From assembly GCA_017547755.1 (NCBI GenBank), contig JAFYOX010000015.1, forward strand, positions 1-36,585: a stretch of 36,585 nucleotides of DNA, written 5' to 3'. The DNA is from Clostridia bacterium (GTDB lineage: Bacteria > Bacillota > Clostridia > Oscillospirales > CAG-272). The notes under the pieces were generated by a model, which saw only the letters and a list, made by a program, of their open reading frames with translations, was not told the DNA's origin and made no database searches. Both the position numbers and the translations under genes were made by a program. Numbering within the stretch: the first letter of the stretch is position 1; each line of letters starts with the position of its first letter. Shown one piece after another: positions 8,301 to 16,144 of this stretch.

Positions 8301-8915
8301 TTATTTTTTCAGAAGTCCTCTTATCTTAACTTTCATACGATATAAAGCGTTGCTGACAGACTTTTCATCTTTTCCAAGTCTTTCAGCGATTTCCGTAACG
8401 GACTTGCCAACAATATAATATTCAAATACTTCTTTTTCATAACCGGACAGCGCAGCACGGAATACTGCGAGTGTGTCCCGCATGCCTTCTTCGGAAACGA
8501 TCCGGTAAAGCGGATCTCCGGCTGCGATACAGCCTTTCATACGCCGTTTCCGGCTTTCATCCGCTTTTGCGGGCAATGTACGTTTCTTCGCTTCACGTCT
8601 GTACCGCCGGAGTTCGGAAATCATCGCATTCCGGACACACACTTTCGCATACAGTCCGAAACTAACCTTCTTCCCTTCCTCGTCGGCACGGTAAGCCTCC
8701 GCGGCACGATACAGCGCCATTGCCGCATGCTGCCGCAAGTCATCCATATCGTATACGTTGTCGCTTAAACCGGCTTCCCCCGAGATTCCAAAGGACGGAG
8801 CAAAACGATGAACCGCGCTCTCCGTCAGCGAAGTATATTTTTCCGCCAGACGCTCGAAAGCACCTTCCTCTTTCCGCTGCACACCGGCAAGCAGTTCCCG
8901 CATTTCATTATCCAC
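8301..8915 (-). CDS. Sigma-70 family RNA polymerase sigma factor, SigH-like
   Basis: 204 residues. Region 2 is visible at about 55-105 (DMDDLRQHAAMALYRAAEAYR, then VSFGLYAKVCVRNAMISELR). Region 4 with its helix-turn-helix is at about 155-200 (LSGYEKEVFEYYIVGKSVTEIAERLGKDEKSVSNALYRMKVKIR). Regions 1.1 and 3 are absent or minimal, as in SigH (sigma-30) and related stress or sporulation sigmas. The start codon is GTG at 8915, supported by a GGAG seven bases upstream; an in-frame ATG at 8903 is the alternative. It is transcribed from the near-consensus promoter at 8956-8983. Which regulon it serves cannot be read from the sequence; the sporulation genes nearby make a SigH role attractive but unproven. 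Confidence 0.88.
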   Translation of the reverse strand: MDNEMRELLAGVQRKEEGAFERLAEKYTSLTESAVHRFAPSFGISGEAGLSDNVYDMDDLRQHAAMALYRAAEAYRADEEGKKVSFGLYAKVCVRNAMISELRRYRREAKKRTLPAKADESRKRRMKGCIAAGDPLYRIVSEEGMRDTLAVFRAALSGYEKEVFEYYIVGKSVTEIAERLGKDEKSVSNALYRMKVKIRGLLKK

Positions 8916-8955
8916 TGCGGCACTCCGAAAAAGAAATATAGTTTTCTCTGAATTG

Positions 8956-8983
8956 ATTATATCATAAATAACGAATTTGTCAA
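8956..8983 (-). promoter_or_regulatory. Near-consensus sigma-A promoter of the sigma-factor gene
   Basis: On the minus strand TTGACA (8978-8983) and TATAAT (8956-8961) are both perfect, with a 16-base spacer. Upstream, a 6-bp dyad GCAGAA/TTCTGC (9015-9020 and 9031-9036) could be a regulator site; that is speculation. Confidence 0.85.
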
Positions 8984-9047
8984 TAGATACTCAGAAAAAT
9001 TTTAACATTTTTAAGCAGAAAATGGATAAATTCTGCGTAGTATCCGT

Positions 9048-9089
9048 AAAAAAACACGAAATCCCGTTTTTCAGAATTTCAAAATCGTG
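9048..9089 (-). terminator. Possible terminator after the DUF4364 gene
   Basis: On the minus strand CACGA (9085-9089) can pair with TCGTG (9055-9059), followed by a run of seven T. The loop is long and only partly structured, so this is a tentative call. Confidence 0.35.
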
Positions 9090-9102
9090 CAGACCGCCGA
9101 TT

Positions 9103-9678
9103 TTATTTTTCAAAAAGGTAGTTTACATTACCCGTCACAAGTGCGACAAGACCGCGGTAAACAACATCCGGCTTGTCCTCAAAATTCATCCGCATCCGGG
9201 AAGCCTGCATGAACGAATCCGCCCGGAGGGTCAGATCAAACGCCAGTCCGTCGCAGTCCTTGATCGTACAGTGGAAATTGTAGGTTCCGTCCCCGTTCGG
9301 CTCCATATCATGATGCAGAACCGCACCCCTCTTTTCCAGAGACAGATGACGCATCGCGCTGATATAGCTCTTTTCACGGACAGCCGCAAGGAGCAGATCG
9401 TCTGCCAGTCCCTTGGCGATCAGGCGTCCGGTATCGGACACCGTATACATATCCCGGTCGGATCCGGAGGATTCGCCGTCCTCTTCCCGCGGAATCCGGG
9501 CAATATGATTGGCTTCCAGCAATTCATGGAAATAGGTCACAAAATCAAAATAATCCACAAAACCATCGCGGATCACGATCGTAGCGATATCGTTGTAGTC
9601 CAGAGGATATCCGATCTTCTCAAGGAGATACAGAATAAAAACCTCGACCTGCTGCGGTGAATGGAAAGTTTCCGGCAT
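9103..9678 (-). CDS. DUF4364 family protein
   Basis: 191 residues matching DUF4364, a family largely restricted to Clostridia. The N-terminal ~95 residues look like a winged-helix fold: QVEVFILYLLEKIGYPLDYNDIATIVI, then a helix (DYFDFVTYFHELLEANHIARI) and a wing ending YTVSDTGRLIAKGL. This resembles the DNA-binding part of transcriptional regulators. The C-terminal half (to NVNYLFEK) is beta-rich. AGGAGTGTGTT precedes the ATG. Function is unknown; regulatory DNA binding is an inference from the winged-helix pattern. It is probably a single-gene unit. Confidence 0.85.
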   Translation of the reverse strand: MPETFHSPQQVEVFILYLLEKIGYPLDYNDIATIVIRDGFVDYFDFVTYFHELLEANHIARIPREEDGESSGSDRDMYTVSDTGRLIAKGLADDLLLAAVREKSYISAMRHLSLEKRGAVLHHDMEPNGDGTYNFHCTIKDCDGLAFDLTLRADSFMQASRMRMNFEDKPDVVYRGLVALVTGNVNYLFEK

Positions 9679-9730
9679 AACACACTCCTGTCATTGAAAG
9701 GTTAAAAAAACAGCACAACTACCGGAAGGA

Positions 9731-9761
9731 CGGGGGACTTTTTTCACCGAAAAGTCCCCCG
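9731..9761. repeat. Intergenic hairpin repeat, copy B
   Basis: Perfect 12-bp inverted repeat CGGGGGACTTTT (9731-9742) and AAAAGTCCCCCG (9750-9761) with a 7-base loop. It lies between the DUF4364 start and the terminator of the peptide-binding protein gene. It has the same design as the hairpin at 3553-3587 but with C/G substitutions that keep the pairing, which suggests the stem itself is conserved. Confidence 0.75.
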
Positions 9762-9781
9762 GAAATCCTTCAGTTTTGCCT

Positions 9782-9817
9782 AAAAAAACGGGAAGTTGAA
9801 TAGCTCCCCGTTTTTTT
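9782..9817 (-). terminator. Rho-independent terminator of the peptide-binding protein gene
   Basis: Stem AAAAAAACGGG (9782-9792) with CCCGTTTTTTT (9807-9817). The pairing continues inward through GAAG/CTCC with mismatches. On the minus strand it ends in a T-run, 24 bases after the stop codon. Confidence 0.85.
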
Positions 9818-9840
9818 ATATCTGCGGTTACGTTACTATA

Positions 9841-11619
9841 TTAGCCTTCGCCGCCTTCGGATGCGGAAGCGGTTCTAGCCTTGTAGGTCATGTAATCCTT
9901 AAGCTGAGTATCCTTGAAGTCTCTGGTGCCGTAGTAGGTGCTTTCGATACCGGAGAGTTCGTCGAGGTAGAGGTATGCGTCCTGAAGGAAGATGACGGGA
10001 ATTACCGGCATATCTTCAAGAAGCTTGGCTTCTGCCTGGTGGAGGATCGCTGCTCTTGCAGCTCTGTCCTTTTCAGCGTAAGCGGATTCGATGAGTGCGT
10101 TGTATTCTTCGTTTGCGTAGCCGGAAACGTGACCGTAGAGGTCATAGTTTTCGGAATCCATATCCACACCGTTACCGGAGAAGGATACAGCAAACTGAGA
10201 AAGTGCGGAGAACGCGTCGGTGGAGAGCATCATCATATCGATTGCGATAACGTCGAATTCACCGGAATCGTAGAGAGCCTGGAAGTTGTCAACATAGATG
10301 GTGGTGTCGCTGGAGTTAGCGGTGGACTTAACAGCTTCTACGGTTACGTTGAAGCCGAGATCGCCCCATACGCCTGCAACGTAGTCAGCGATTGCAAGGT
10401 CAACTTCGTTGTTGCGTACGGAAAGGGTGAAGGAACCACCGTTTACACCTGCAGAGGAGAGAAGGCTCTTAGCGCCTGCAACGTCTGCGGTGGAGGAAAG
10501 GATGTTGCCGCCGACTTCACGGAAGGAAGTGCCGGACTTGGAGTCGAATACCTTGTAGGGAACATAACCGGTAGCGGGCTTCGCATAGGTTACAATAGAA
10601 ACGATCTGGTTACGGTCGATCGCCATGGAGAGAGCCTTGCGGACTTCCGGCTTAGCGAAGAGAGCGTTGTTGGTGTTGAATACGTAAGTATGAGTACCCA
10701 TCATATCGGTGAGGGTTACGTCGTTCGCATACTGAGCACGTGCGGACAGCGGGAGTTCGCCATTGTAGAAGATGGAGCCGGAGGTCAGAGCTGCAAGCTG
10801 ATCTTCTGCGGTACCGGTGCTGTAGCTGGTGAGAAGACGGTAAGGAATAACGAACTTGTCAAGGGGTTCTTCCTTTTCTGCATCAAGGTAGTAGTAGGAA
10901 GAACGTTCGAGACGGAGAGTAGAGCCGTAAAGGATTTCCTTCGGGCAGAACGGACCGTTGGTAACGATGGAAGTGGACTTCTGAGCCCAGATTTCTTCGT
11001 CGTTAGCGTCCTTGTATCTCGTGATAACGTCTTCACGAAGCGGTACAAGTGCGATGGAGGAGCAGTTTTCGAAGAAGAGGTCGAGGTCAACCTTCTGTTC
11101 GAATTCAACCTGAAGAACGTAGGTGTCAACTGCAGCGATACCGAGGTCATCAACGGTAGCGTCGCCGGTCTTTACGGCACGTGCATTCTTGACGTCATAG
11201 AGGAGAGAGGAAGCTTCGTTTGCAGCGTCAGCTTCGAGAAGTCTCTTCCAGGAGTAAACGAAGTCAGCAGCCTGAACGGTACGGCCGTCGCTCCATCTGG
11301 TGTTGTTGAGAGTGATCAGAATGCTGAATTCGCCTTCTGCATCCTTTTCAACCTTGTAGCTCTTCATCAGGGCCTTCTGCCACTTACCGTTTTCATCGAT
11401 GGTGGTGAGACCTTCATACATAAGGCTGTAAGCCTTGAGCATTGCGTCGTCGGTAATGCTGTTCTGGGGGTCAAAGTCATGCACCTCGGTGGTCAGGTAC
11501 ATGTCGATAATGGCACCTTTGTCGTAGTTGCCGGTTTCATCTTTTTCAAGAGTGGTACATCCTGCCAGGACCGATCCGGCCGTAATCATGGCGAGAACAA
11601 GGGATAACACCTTTTTCAT
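9841..11619 (-). CDS. Oligopeptide ABC transporter substrate-binding lipoprotein (family 5, OppA/DppA-like)
   Basis: 592 residues. A signal peptide (MKKVLSLVLAMITAGSVLAGC) ends in a lipobox with C21, so the mature protein is a membrane-anchored lipoprotein. The rest is family 5 extracellular binding protein: WSDGRTVQAADFVYSWKRLLEAD (~108-130), NGPFCPKE (~225), a hinge region with FNTNNALFAKPEVRKALSMAIDR (~315-337), and the C-terminal YANEEYNALIESAY and PVIPVIFLQDAYLY. Family members deliver peptides to a permease, but no permease or ATPase gene is in the window, so it is an orphan here. It has its own consensus-like promoter and terminator. Codon choice looks biased (frequent GAG, AAG and GTT), in keeping with high expression. 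Confidence 0.93.
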   Translation of the reverse strand: MKKVLSLVLAMITAGSVLAGCTTLEKDETGNYDKGAIIDMYLTTEVHDFDPQNSITDDAMLKAYSLMYEGLTTIDENGKWQKALMKSYKVEKDAEGEFSILITLNNTRWSDGRTVQAADFVYSWKRLLEADAANEASSLLYDVKNARAVKTGDATVDDLGIAAVDTYVLQVEFEQKVDLDLFFENCSSIALVPLREDVITRYKDANDEEIWAQKSTSIVTNGPFCPKEILYGSTLRLERSSYYYLDAEKEEPLDKFVIPYRLLTSYSTGTAEDQLAALTSGSIFYNGELPLSARAQYANDVTLTDMMGTHTYVFNTNNALFAKPEVRKALSMAIDRNQIVSIVTYAKPATGYVPYKVFDSKSGTSFREVGGNILSSTADVAGAKSLLSSAGVNGGSFTLSVRNNEVDLAIADYVAGVWGDLGFNVTVEAVKSTANSSDTTIYVDNFQALYDSGEFDVIAIDMMMLSTDAFSALSQFAVSFSGNGVDMDSENYDLYGHVSGYANEEYNALIESAYAEKDRAARAAILHQAEAKLLEDMPVIPVIFLQDAYLYLDELSGIESTYYGTRDFKDTQLKDYMTYKARTASASEGGEG

Positions 11620-11688
11620 GATTCAGTAAATCCTCCTCGTGCTTTCTTGTAATAAAGCGTAGTGATACGGGTTATTTTAACTCACCAC

Positions 11689-11717
11689 ATTATAACACTT
11701 TTTTCAGAGATAATCAA
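11689..11717 (-). promoter_or_regulatory. Sigma-A promoter of the peptide-binding protein gene
   Basis: Minus-strand TTGATT (11712-11717), a 17-base spacer and TATAAT (11689-11694) with TGT just before the -10. The predicted start is near 11682, with a ~62-base leader to the ATG at 11619. Confidence 0.85.
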
Positions 11718-11750
11718 CATCTTCTTTCACCATAAATGCAAGTTTCATCC

Positions 11751-11785
11751 ACATGCACAATTACCGGCACTTTTTTTGTGCATGT
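11751..11785. promoter_or_regulatory. 10-bp perfect dyad between divergent genes, possible operator
   Basis: ACATGCACAA (11751-11760) and TTGTGCATGT (11776-11785) form a perfect 10-bp inverted repeat with a 15-base spacer containing a T7 run. It lies upstream of the -35 of the peptide-binding gene (minus) and 88 bases before gpr (plus). It could be a regulator site or a leader hairpin for gpr. I could not identify a sporulation-sigma promoter for gpr with confidence. Confidence 0.5.
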
Positions 11786-11872
11786 TTTACACGCAAATGG
11801 ATAATAATTTCTCATAAAAACGCCTTCCTCGTAAAAAAAACACAGCATAACCCTGTTTCACGGAGAAAAAAC

Positions 11873-12670
11873 ATGATGAACCAGCGAAAAAGCGACCTGA
11901 TCCTCGAAAATTTCGGGACGGAAATCCCCCGTCCGCTCCATGGCGGAGATGCACAGACCTTCGAAAGGATGGGATTTTCCATCCATACCGCCCGCGCCGG
12001 AACGGACCGCTATCACACCATCGTCACCGGAAAACTCTGGACTTCCCCGCCGGATGACCGGCGCCGGTGTACCCGTCTCTGCACCGCGCTTCTTACGGAA
12101 TATCTGCACCGTGCCGGTGTCTGCCGCGATGCGCGCATCCTGTTCGCAGGCATCGGAAATCCCGCCCTCGCCTCCGATGCCGTCGGTCCGAAAACCTGCG
12201 ACCGCATTGCCGTCACCCGCGGAGACAGCCTCCTGACCGGGCTCGGGTTTCCGGAGATCGCCGCCGTACGTCCGGGCGTTCCGGGGCGCACGGGACTGGA
12301 TACCGCCGAGCAGATCTTCCTTCTCGCCGAGCATATGCATGCCGATGTGATCGTGACCGCCGACGCCCTCGCCGCAAAAAGCCGCGAACGTCTGCAGACC
12401 GTGATCCAGATCACCGATGCCGGCATAACGCCGGGTGCCGGACTTAGCCGCGGCGGTCCCCCGGTCACCCGCGAAACAATGCAGCGTCCGGTCATTTCGG
12501 TAGGCGTACCGATGGTCATCCGCGCCGATCTTCTGGACGATTCCCTCGCCGGGGAACCGATGTTCGTGACCCGTGCGGAAGCGGATGCCGCCGCGGACTG
12601 CTATGCCGGCGTGATCGCCGGAGCGGTCAATCTCGCCCTTTCGGGAAACGCGGAAATCTCCGTCCCATAA
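11873..12670 (+). CDS. gpr: Germination (spore) protease GPR
   Basis: 265 residues; an aspartic-type endopeptidase that degrades small acid-soluble spore proteins at germination. Family signatures are clear: GIGNPALASDAVGPKTCDRI (~85-104), RPGVPGRTGLDTAE, HADVIVTADALAAKSRERLQTVIQITDAGITPGAGL, and a late VPMVIRADLL. The two Asp-containing motifs (SDAVGP and ADALA) match the catalytic regions. ATG 11873 is preceded by CGGAG about eight bases away; a longer reading from 11753 has no family similarity. At 265 residues it is shorter than Bacillus GPR (~370), as often seen in Clostridia. spoIIP follows 72 bases downstream, the classic gpr-spoIIP order, so the two are probably sporulation-controlled. 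Confidence 0.92.
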   Translation: MMNQRKSDLILENFGTEIPRPLHGGDAQTFERMGFSIHTARAGTDRYHTIVTGKLWTSPPDDRRRCTRLCTALLTEYLHRAGVCRDARILFAGIGNPALASDAVGPKTCDRIAVTRGDSLLTGLGFPEIAAVRPGVPGRTGLDTAEQIFLLAEHMHADVIVTADALAAKSRERLQTVIQITDAGITPGAGLSRGGPPVTRETMQRPVISVGVPMVIRADLLDDSLAGEPMFVTRAEADAAADCYAGVIAGAVNLALSGNAEISVP

Positions 12671-12742
12671 GTCTGTTTTCCGCAGACCGTGCATAAAATA
12701 TGATGAACACTTATTATGTCCCGCAGAAGGAGGAAAAAAATC

Positions 12743-13984
12743 ATGGATGAAGAACGAACCGTTCCCGTAAATACAGCCTTCCCCGAAGAGGATATCCCCG
12801 CACAGCTCCCCGTCCTGCCGGAGGAATCCACGCAGCCCTCCGATCCCGTACCCCCTGACGCTGAGGAAATTCCCGGATCACCTCCGCAGAAAGCAAATCC
12901 TGCCCGCCGTGCATTCCGCATCACTCTGACCCGTATTCTTCCGGCATTTCTGATCGTCACTGCCGTCACCGTATACGCCGTCCTCGCGGTCACTTCCGTC
13001 CGCGAAGCAGACTTCACAGCGATAGACTTCCTGCAGAACATCCTCGGAGAATTCAACGGAGGCGCGGACTCCGTTCTCTATACGACCGCATCCGCAGCGG
13101 AAGAACCCATCGCCGTACTTCCGGAACTTCCTCCGGAAACCGAAATTTCTCCGGAACCAATGACCTCTCCGCCGGAAACCATCTACGCACCGGAAACCGT
13201 TCCGTTCACAGCGGATTTCCCGCTGTACCGGCTGGATATGTCCTCATCCGCTCCCCATTCCCTCGGTCTCATCAACGAAACGCCGTACGAACCCGATCTG
13301 TATGCCCTTTCCGAAGCCGCACGTGCCATCCCGACTTACGCGGAACTCGCCAAAACCTACGGCAGTTCCGCCCCCGTCGTGCTGATCCTTCATACCCATA
13401 CCACAGAAGCCTTCGCCGACACTTCCGCCGACGATTTCCGCAGTACGGACAGCCTCCGGAACATCACCGCCGTCGGATCCGTCATCGCCGGACGCCTCAC
13501 GGAAAACGGCATTCCCGTTCTCCACTGCACCGAAACCTTCGACGCGCCGGACTTCAATATGGCATACTACAACGCCGCGCTCGCGATCCGGAAATACATA
13601 GAAGAATACCCGTCCATTTCCTACGTCCTCGATATCCACCGCGACTCGATCGTCTCCGGCGACGGCTGGGTCAGTCCCGTCACGCAGACCGGCGGCAGTT
13701 CCGCCGCCCAGATGATGTTCGTCGTCGGCACGGACCACGGCGGTTCCGGACATACCGGCTGGCAGGACAACCTCGCCCTCGCGGCACGTCTTCAGAAAAG
13801 CCTGTCCGGTGACTGCCCCACCCTGATGCGCGACATCAGTCTCCGCTCCGCTTCCTTCAATGCCCAGTATACCTCCGGTTCCCTTCTTGTGGAAATCGGC
13901 TCCTGTGCATCCACCCTCGACGAAGCCAAAACCGCCGCGGAACGCTTCGCGGATCATCTCGCCCGTGAAATTCTCGGAAACTGA
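12743..13984 (+). CDS. spoIIP: Stage II sporulation protein P (SpoIIP)
   Basis: 413 residues. SpoIIP is the amidase/endopeptidase of the DMP complex (with SpoIID and SpoIIM) that degrades septal peptidoglycan during engulfment. A cytoplasmic proline-rich N-terminus is followed by one membrane segment (about residues 65-88, LPAFLIVTAVTVYAVLAVTS). A proline/glutamate linker (~120-160) leads to the catalytic domain with its zinc/active-site motifs: VLILHTHTTEAF, YVLDIHRDS, MMFVVGTDHGG and LLVEIGSCASTLDEA. ATG 12743 has AGAAGGAGG at 12725-12733; an upstream in-frame ATG at 12716 would overlap that site and is less likely. A bidirectional terminator follows. Confidence 0.93.
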   Translation: MDEERTVPVNTAFPEEDIPAQLPVLPEESTQPSDPVPPDAEEIPGSPPQKANPARRAFRITLTRILPAFLIVTAVTVYAVLAVTSVREADFTAIDFLQNILGEFNGGADSVLYTTASAAEEPIAVLPELPPETEISPEPMTSPPETIYAPETVPFTADFPLYRLDMSSSAPHSLGLINETPYEPDLYALSEAARAIPTYAELAKTYGSSAPVVLILHTHTTEAFADTSADDFRSTDSLRNITAVGSVIAGRLTENGIPVLHCTETFDAPDFNMAYYNAALAIRKYIEEYPSISYVLDIHRDSIVSGDGWVSPVTQTGGSSAAQMMFVVGTDHGGSGHTGWQDNLALAARLQKSLSGDCPTLMRDISLRSASFNAQYTSGSLLVEIGSCASTLDEAKTAAERFADHLAREILGN

Positions 13985-13987
13985 CAA

Positions 13988-14065
13988 AAAAAGAGTGAAT
14001 CCCCATGGCAGCACATCCGTCATCCGACAGACGCAGAAATCCTGCCAAGGTTATTCACTCTTTTT
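13988..14065. terminator. Long bidirectional terminator between spoIIP and the HAD-IIA gene
   Basis: AAAAAGAGTGAAT (13988-14000) pairs perfectly with ATTCACTCTTTTT (14053-14065). Inside, CCATGGCAG and CTGCCAAGG pair with one mismatch, giving an extended stem. A-run and T-run flanks serve both strands. It sits 4 bases after spoIIP and 18 bases beyond the convergent gene's stop. Confidence 0.85.
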
Positions 14066-14082
14066 ATTTTCTTATCAGGTTA

Positions 14083-14928
14083 TCAGCCGAAGATCAGCTT
14101 GTCCGCCGATGCCAGAGAATCGAGCATAACGTCCGGCTTTTCTTCATCCGTCGCCGCGTCCACATCCGCCAGCTTGGTTTCCCCGGTCAGAACGAGTGCC
14201 GCCGTGATGCCGTGCTTCTTGCCGGTCGCAATGTCCGTGTACAGACGGTCGCCGAAGATCAGCATATCGGACTTTTCCTCGCCGGTGATTTCGGAGATCA
14301 TTTCCACGGTTTCCGGATACGGCTTGCCGAAATAGGTCGGCAGAACCCCGGTGGACGCCGTCACGCACGCCGCGATGGCACCGCTGTCCGGGATGAAGCC
14401 GGTTTCGGTCGGGCAGTTGAAGTCGGGATGCGTGCAGAGATATTCCGCACCGTAACGGATGAAATCGCACGCGTCGGTCAGCTTTTTGTAGTCCAGCGTG
14501 GTATCAAAGCTGGTAACAACGATATCCGCCTTCCGGCCGTCGCAGGTACCGTCGGGCTGGTTCACAAGATCCACACCCGCTTCGCGGAACTGTTCGTGCA
14601 GTTCGGGCGTACCGAGAAGGTAGACACACTTTCCGGCTCTCTTGCGGGTAAGGAACGCCGCAGTCACGTTGCCGGATGTGCAGATTTCTTCAAACGACGG
14701 TTCGAAACCGAGTTTCGTCAGTTTCTGCATATAGAACGCCGGAGAGTGGGAGGCGTTGTTCGTGAAGAACATGACACGTCTTCCGGACGCACGGAGTTTG
14801 TTGATGAACGAAACCGCGAAATCAAACGGAATTCCGCCGAGGTAAATGGTGCCGTCCATATCAAAAATGAACAGTTTCTTGGAGGCAAGCAGTTCTGCCG
14901 CCTGCGCAGTATCTCTTTCAGTAAGCAT
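14083..14928 (-). CDS. HAD-IIA family hydrolase (NagD-like phosphatase)
   Basis: 281 residues. HAD motif I is FDMDGTIYLG with the nucleophile D23 and general acid D25. Motif II is FFTNNAS; motifs III and IV are GKPYPETVEMI and LIFGDRLYTDIATGKKHG with the metal-binding Asp. The C2A cap between motifs II and III (about residues 75-200) marks subfamily IIA, as in NagD and AraL. These enzymes dephosphorylate small sugar phosphates or nucleotides with broad specificity. The natural substrate cannot be deduced here; it converges on spoIIP and diverges from pantothenate kinase. It appears to be monocistronic. Confidence 0.93.
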   Translation of the reverse strand: MLTERDTAQAAELLASKKLFIFDMDGTIYLGGIPFDFAVSFINKLRASGRRVMFFTNNASHSPAFYMQKLTKLGFEPSFEEICTSGNVTAAFLTRKRAGKCVYLLGTPELHEQFREAGVDLVNQPDGTCDGRKADIVVTSFDTTLDYKKLTDACDFIRYGAEYLCTHPDFNCPTETGFIPDSGAIAACVTASTGVLPTYFGKPYPETVEMISEITGEEKSDMLIFGDRLYTDIATGKKHGITAALVLTGETKLADVDAATDEEKPDVMLDSLASADKLIFG

Positions 14929-14958
14929 GACAAAGCCCTTTCTGTATCTGGTGTATGT

Positions 14959-14987
14959 AAGGTATTTTCTTTTGCAGAATCAGTCAA
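14959..14987 (-). promoter_or_regulatory. Weak promoter candidate for the HAD-IIA gene
   Basis: Minus-strand TTGACT (14982-14987), a 17-base spacer and TACCTT (14959-14964). The -35 is good and the -10 poor. Confidence 0.35.
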
Positions 14988-15034
14988 AATCACGGAAAAT
15001 AACGGAATATTTCGCACCGATCCGGCGTGGACCA

Positions 15035-15063
15035 TTGATTTTTCGGAACAGGTGTGCTATACT
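15035..15063 (+). promoter_or_regulatory. Promoter of the pantothenate kinase gene
   Basis: TTGATT (15035-15040), a 17-base spacer and TATACT (15058-15063) with an extended TGC element. The predicted start is near 15070, 33 bases before the ATG. Confidence 0.75.
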
Positions 15064-15102
15064 TGCCGTAATGACATCAACAATCGCTTTGGAGAATATA
15101 GA

Positions 15103-15957
15103 ATGGCAAAGAACATTATCATCGGGATCGACCTCGGAGGAAGCACGACAAAAATCGTCGGATTCGACACCGAATGCTGTCAGAGCCGTCTCATCGATCC
15201 TCTGTTCGTCCGCGCGACCGATCCGATCACCGCAGTCTACGGTGCATTCGGCAAATTCTTAGATACAAACAATTTCTCTCTGGAAGATATCTCAAAAGTC
15301 ATGGTAACGGGCGTCGGCGCATCGTATATGACCAAACCGCTCTACGGTCTGCCGTGTGAAAAAGTCCCCGAATTCACCGCAAACGGTCTCGGCGGTCTCT
15401 ATCTTTCCGGCCTTGACCGCGCACTCATCACCAGCTGCGGCACCGGCACTTCCCTCGTCTACGCCGAGCGCGGCATGGAACCGAAATATCTCGGCGGTAC
15501 GGGCGTCGGCGGCGGTACCCTCGTCGGTCTGTCCAAAAAAATGCTGAACATGGACAACGTGGAGCATATCTCCGAACTCGCAAAAAACGGTTCTCTCTTC
15601 AATATCGACTTAAAGATCAAGGATATCACGAAATCCGACATTCTTCCCGGCTTCGGCGACATCATGACCGCCTCCAATTTCGGCAGCGTCAGCGATCTTG
15701 CCACCCGTGAGGACATCGCCCTCGGCATCATCAATATGGTCTTCGAAACCATCGGCATGATCTCCATCTTCGGCGCACGCAACTATAATCTCCGCGACAT
15801 CGTCCTCACCGGCAATCTCTCCGCCGTCGCACAGGCGCCCCAGGTGTTCGACACCCTCAACCGGATGTTCGACATGAATTTCATCATTCCCGCCAACTCA
15901 TCCTTCGGCACCGTCATCGGTGCGGCACTCATGGGATGTCCGCAGCGTGCTTTCTGA
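15103..15957 (+). CDS. coaW: Type II pantothenate kinase (Fumble-type)
   Basis: 284 residues; catalyses ATP-dependent phosphorylation of pantothenate, the first step of coenzyme A synthesis. The actin-like ATPase fold shows the phosphate-1 loop GIDLGGSTTKIVGF (8-21), the adenosine-side ITSCGTGTSL, the conserved GGTGVGGGTLVGL loop, and a C-terminal IVLTGNLSAV and PANSSFGTVIGAALMG. This is the type II (Fumble/CoaW) architecture, not type I CoaA or type III CoaX. The ATG has GGAG about nine bases upstream; an upstream in-frame extension has no family support. It has its own promoter and terminator. Confidence 0.9.
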   Translation: MAKNIIIGIDLGGSTTKIVGFDTECCQSRLIDPLFVRATDPITAVYGAFGKFLDTNNFSLEDISKVMVTGVGASYMTKPLYGLPCEKVPEFTANGLGGLYLSGLDRALITSCGTGTSLVYAERGMEPKYLGGTGVGGGTLVGLSKKMLNMDNVEHISELAKNGSLFNIDLKIKDITKSDILPGFGDIMTASNFGSVSDLATREDIALGIINMVFETIGMISIFGARNYNLRDIVLTGNLSAVAQAPQVFDTLNRMFDMNFIIPANSSFGTVIGAALMGCPQRAF

Positions 15958-16007
15958 AATTATAACAGAATCCCCGCGTAAAATCAATACGAATCCCGCA
16001 AGTTTCG

Positions 16008-16068
16008 GGAGTTCGGACAGCATCGGCAGCACTTCTTCCGCCGGTCTGCCCGAACTCCTGTTTTTTTA
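16008..16068 (+). terminator. Rho-independent terminator after pantothenate kinase
   Basis: GGAGTTCGGACAG (16008-16020) pairs with CTGCCCGAACTCC (16046-16058) with a single mismatch, followed by TG and a T7 run. The deoD promoter begins immediately after it. Confidence 0.85.
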
Positions 16069-16069
16069 C

Positions 16070-16098
16070 TTGCTAAAACATCCGCCATGGAGTATAAT
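16070..16098 (+). promoter_or_regulatory. Promoter of the deoD-udk operon
   Basis: TTGCTA (16070-16075), a 17-base spacer and a perfect TATAAT (16093-16098). The predicted start is near 16105, about 40 bases before the deoD ATG. Confidence 0.8.
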
Positions 16099-16144
16099 AA
16101 AAGCAGAAAACATACGCAAACGAACAGCAAAGGAGAAAAAACGT

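Noticed and set aside
8955-9095. Possible small gene between the sigma-factor and DUF4364 genes
   Set aside because: A/T-rich, holds the promoter and a weak terminator; no frame has a ribosome site and a coding-like composition.
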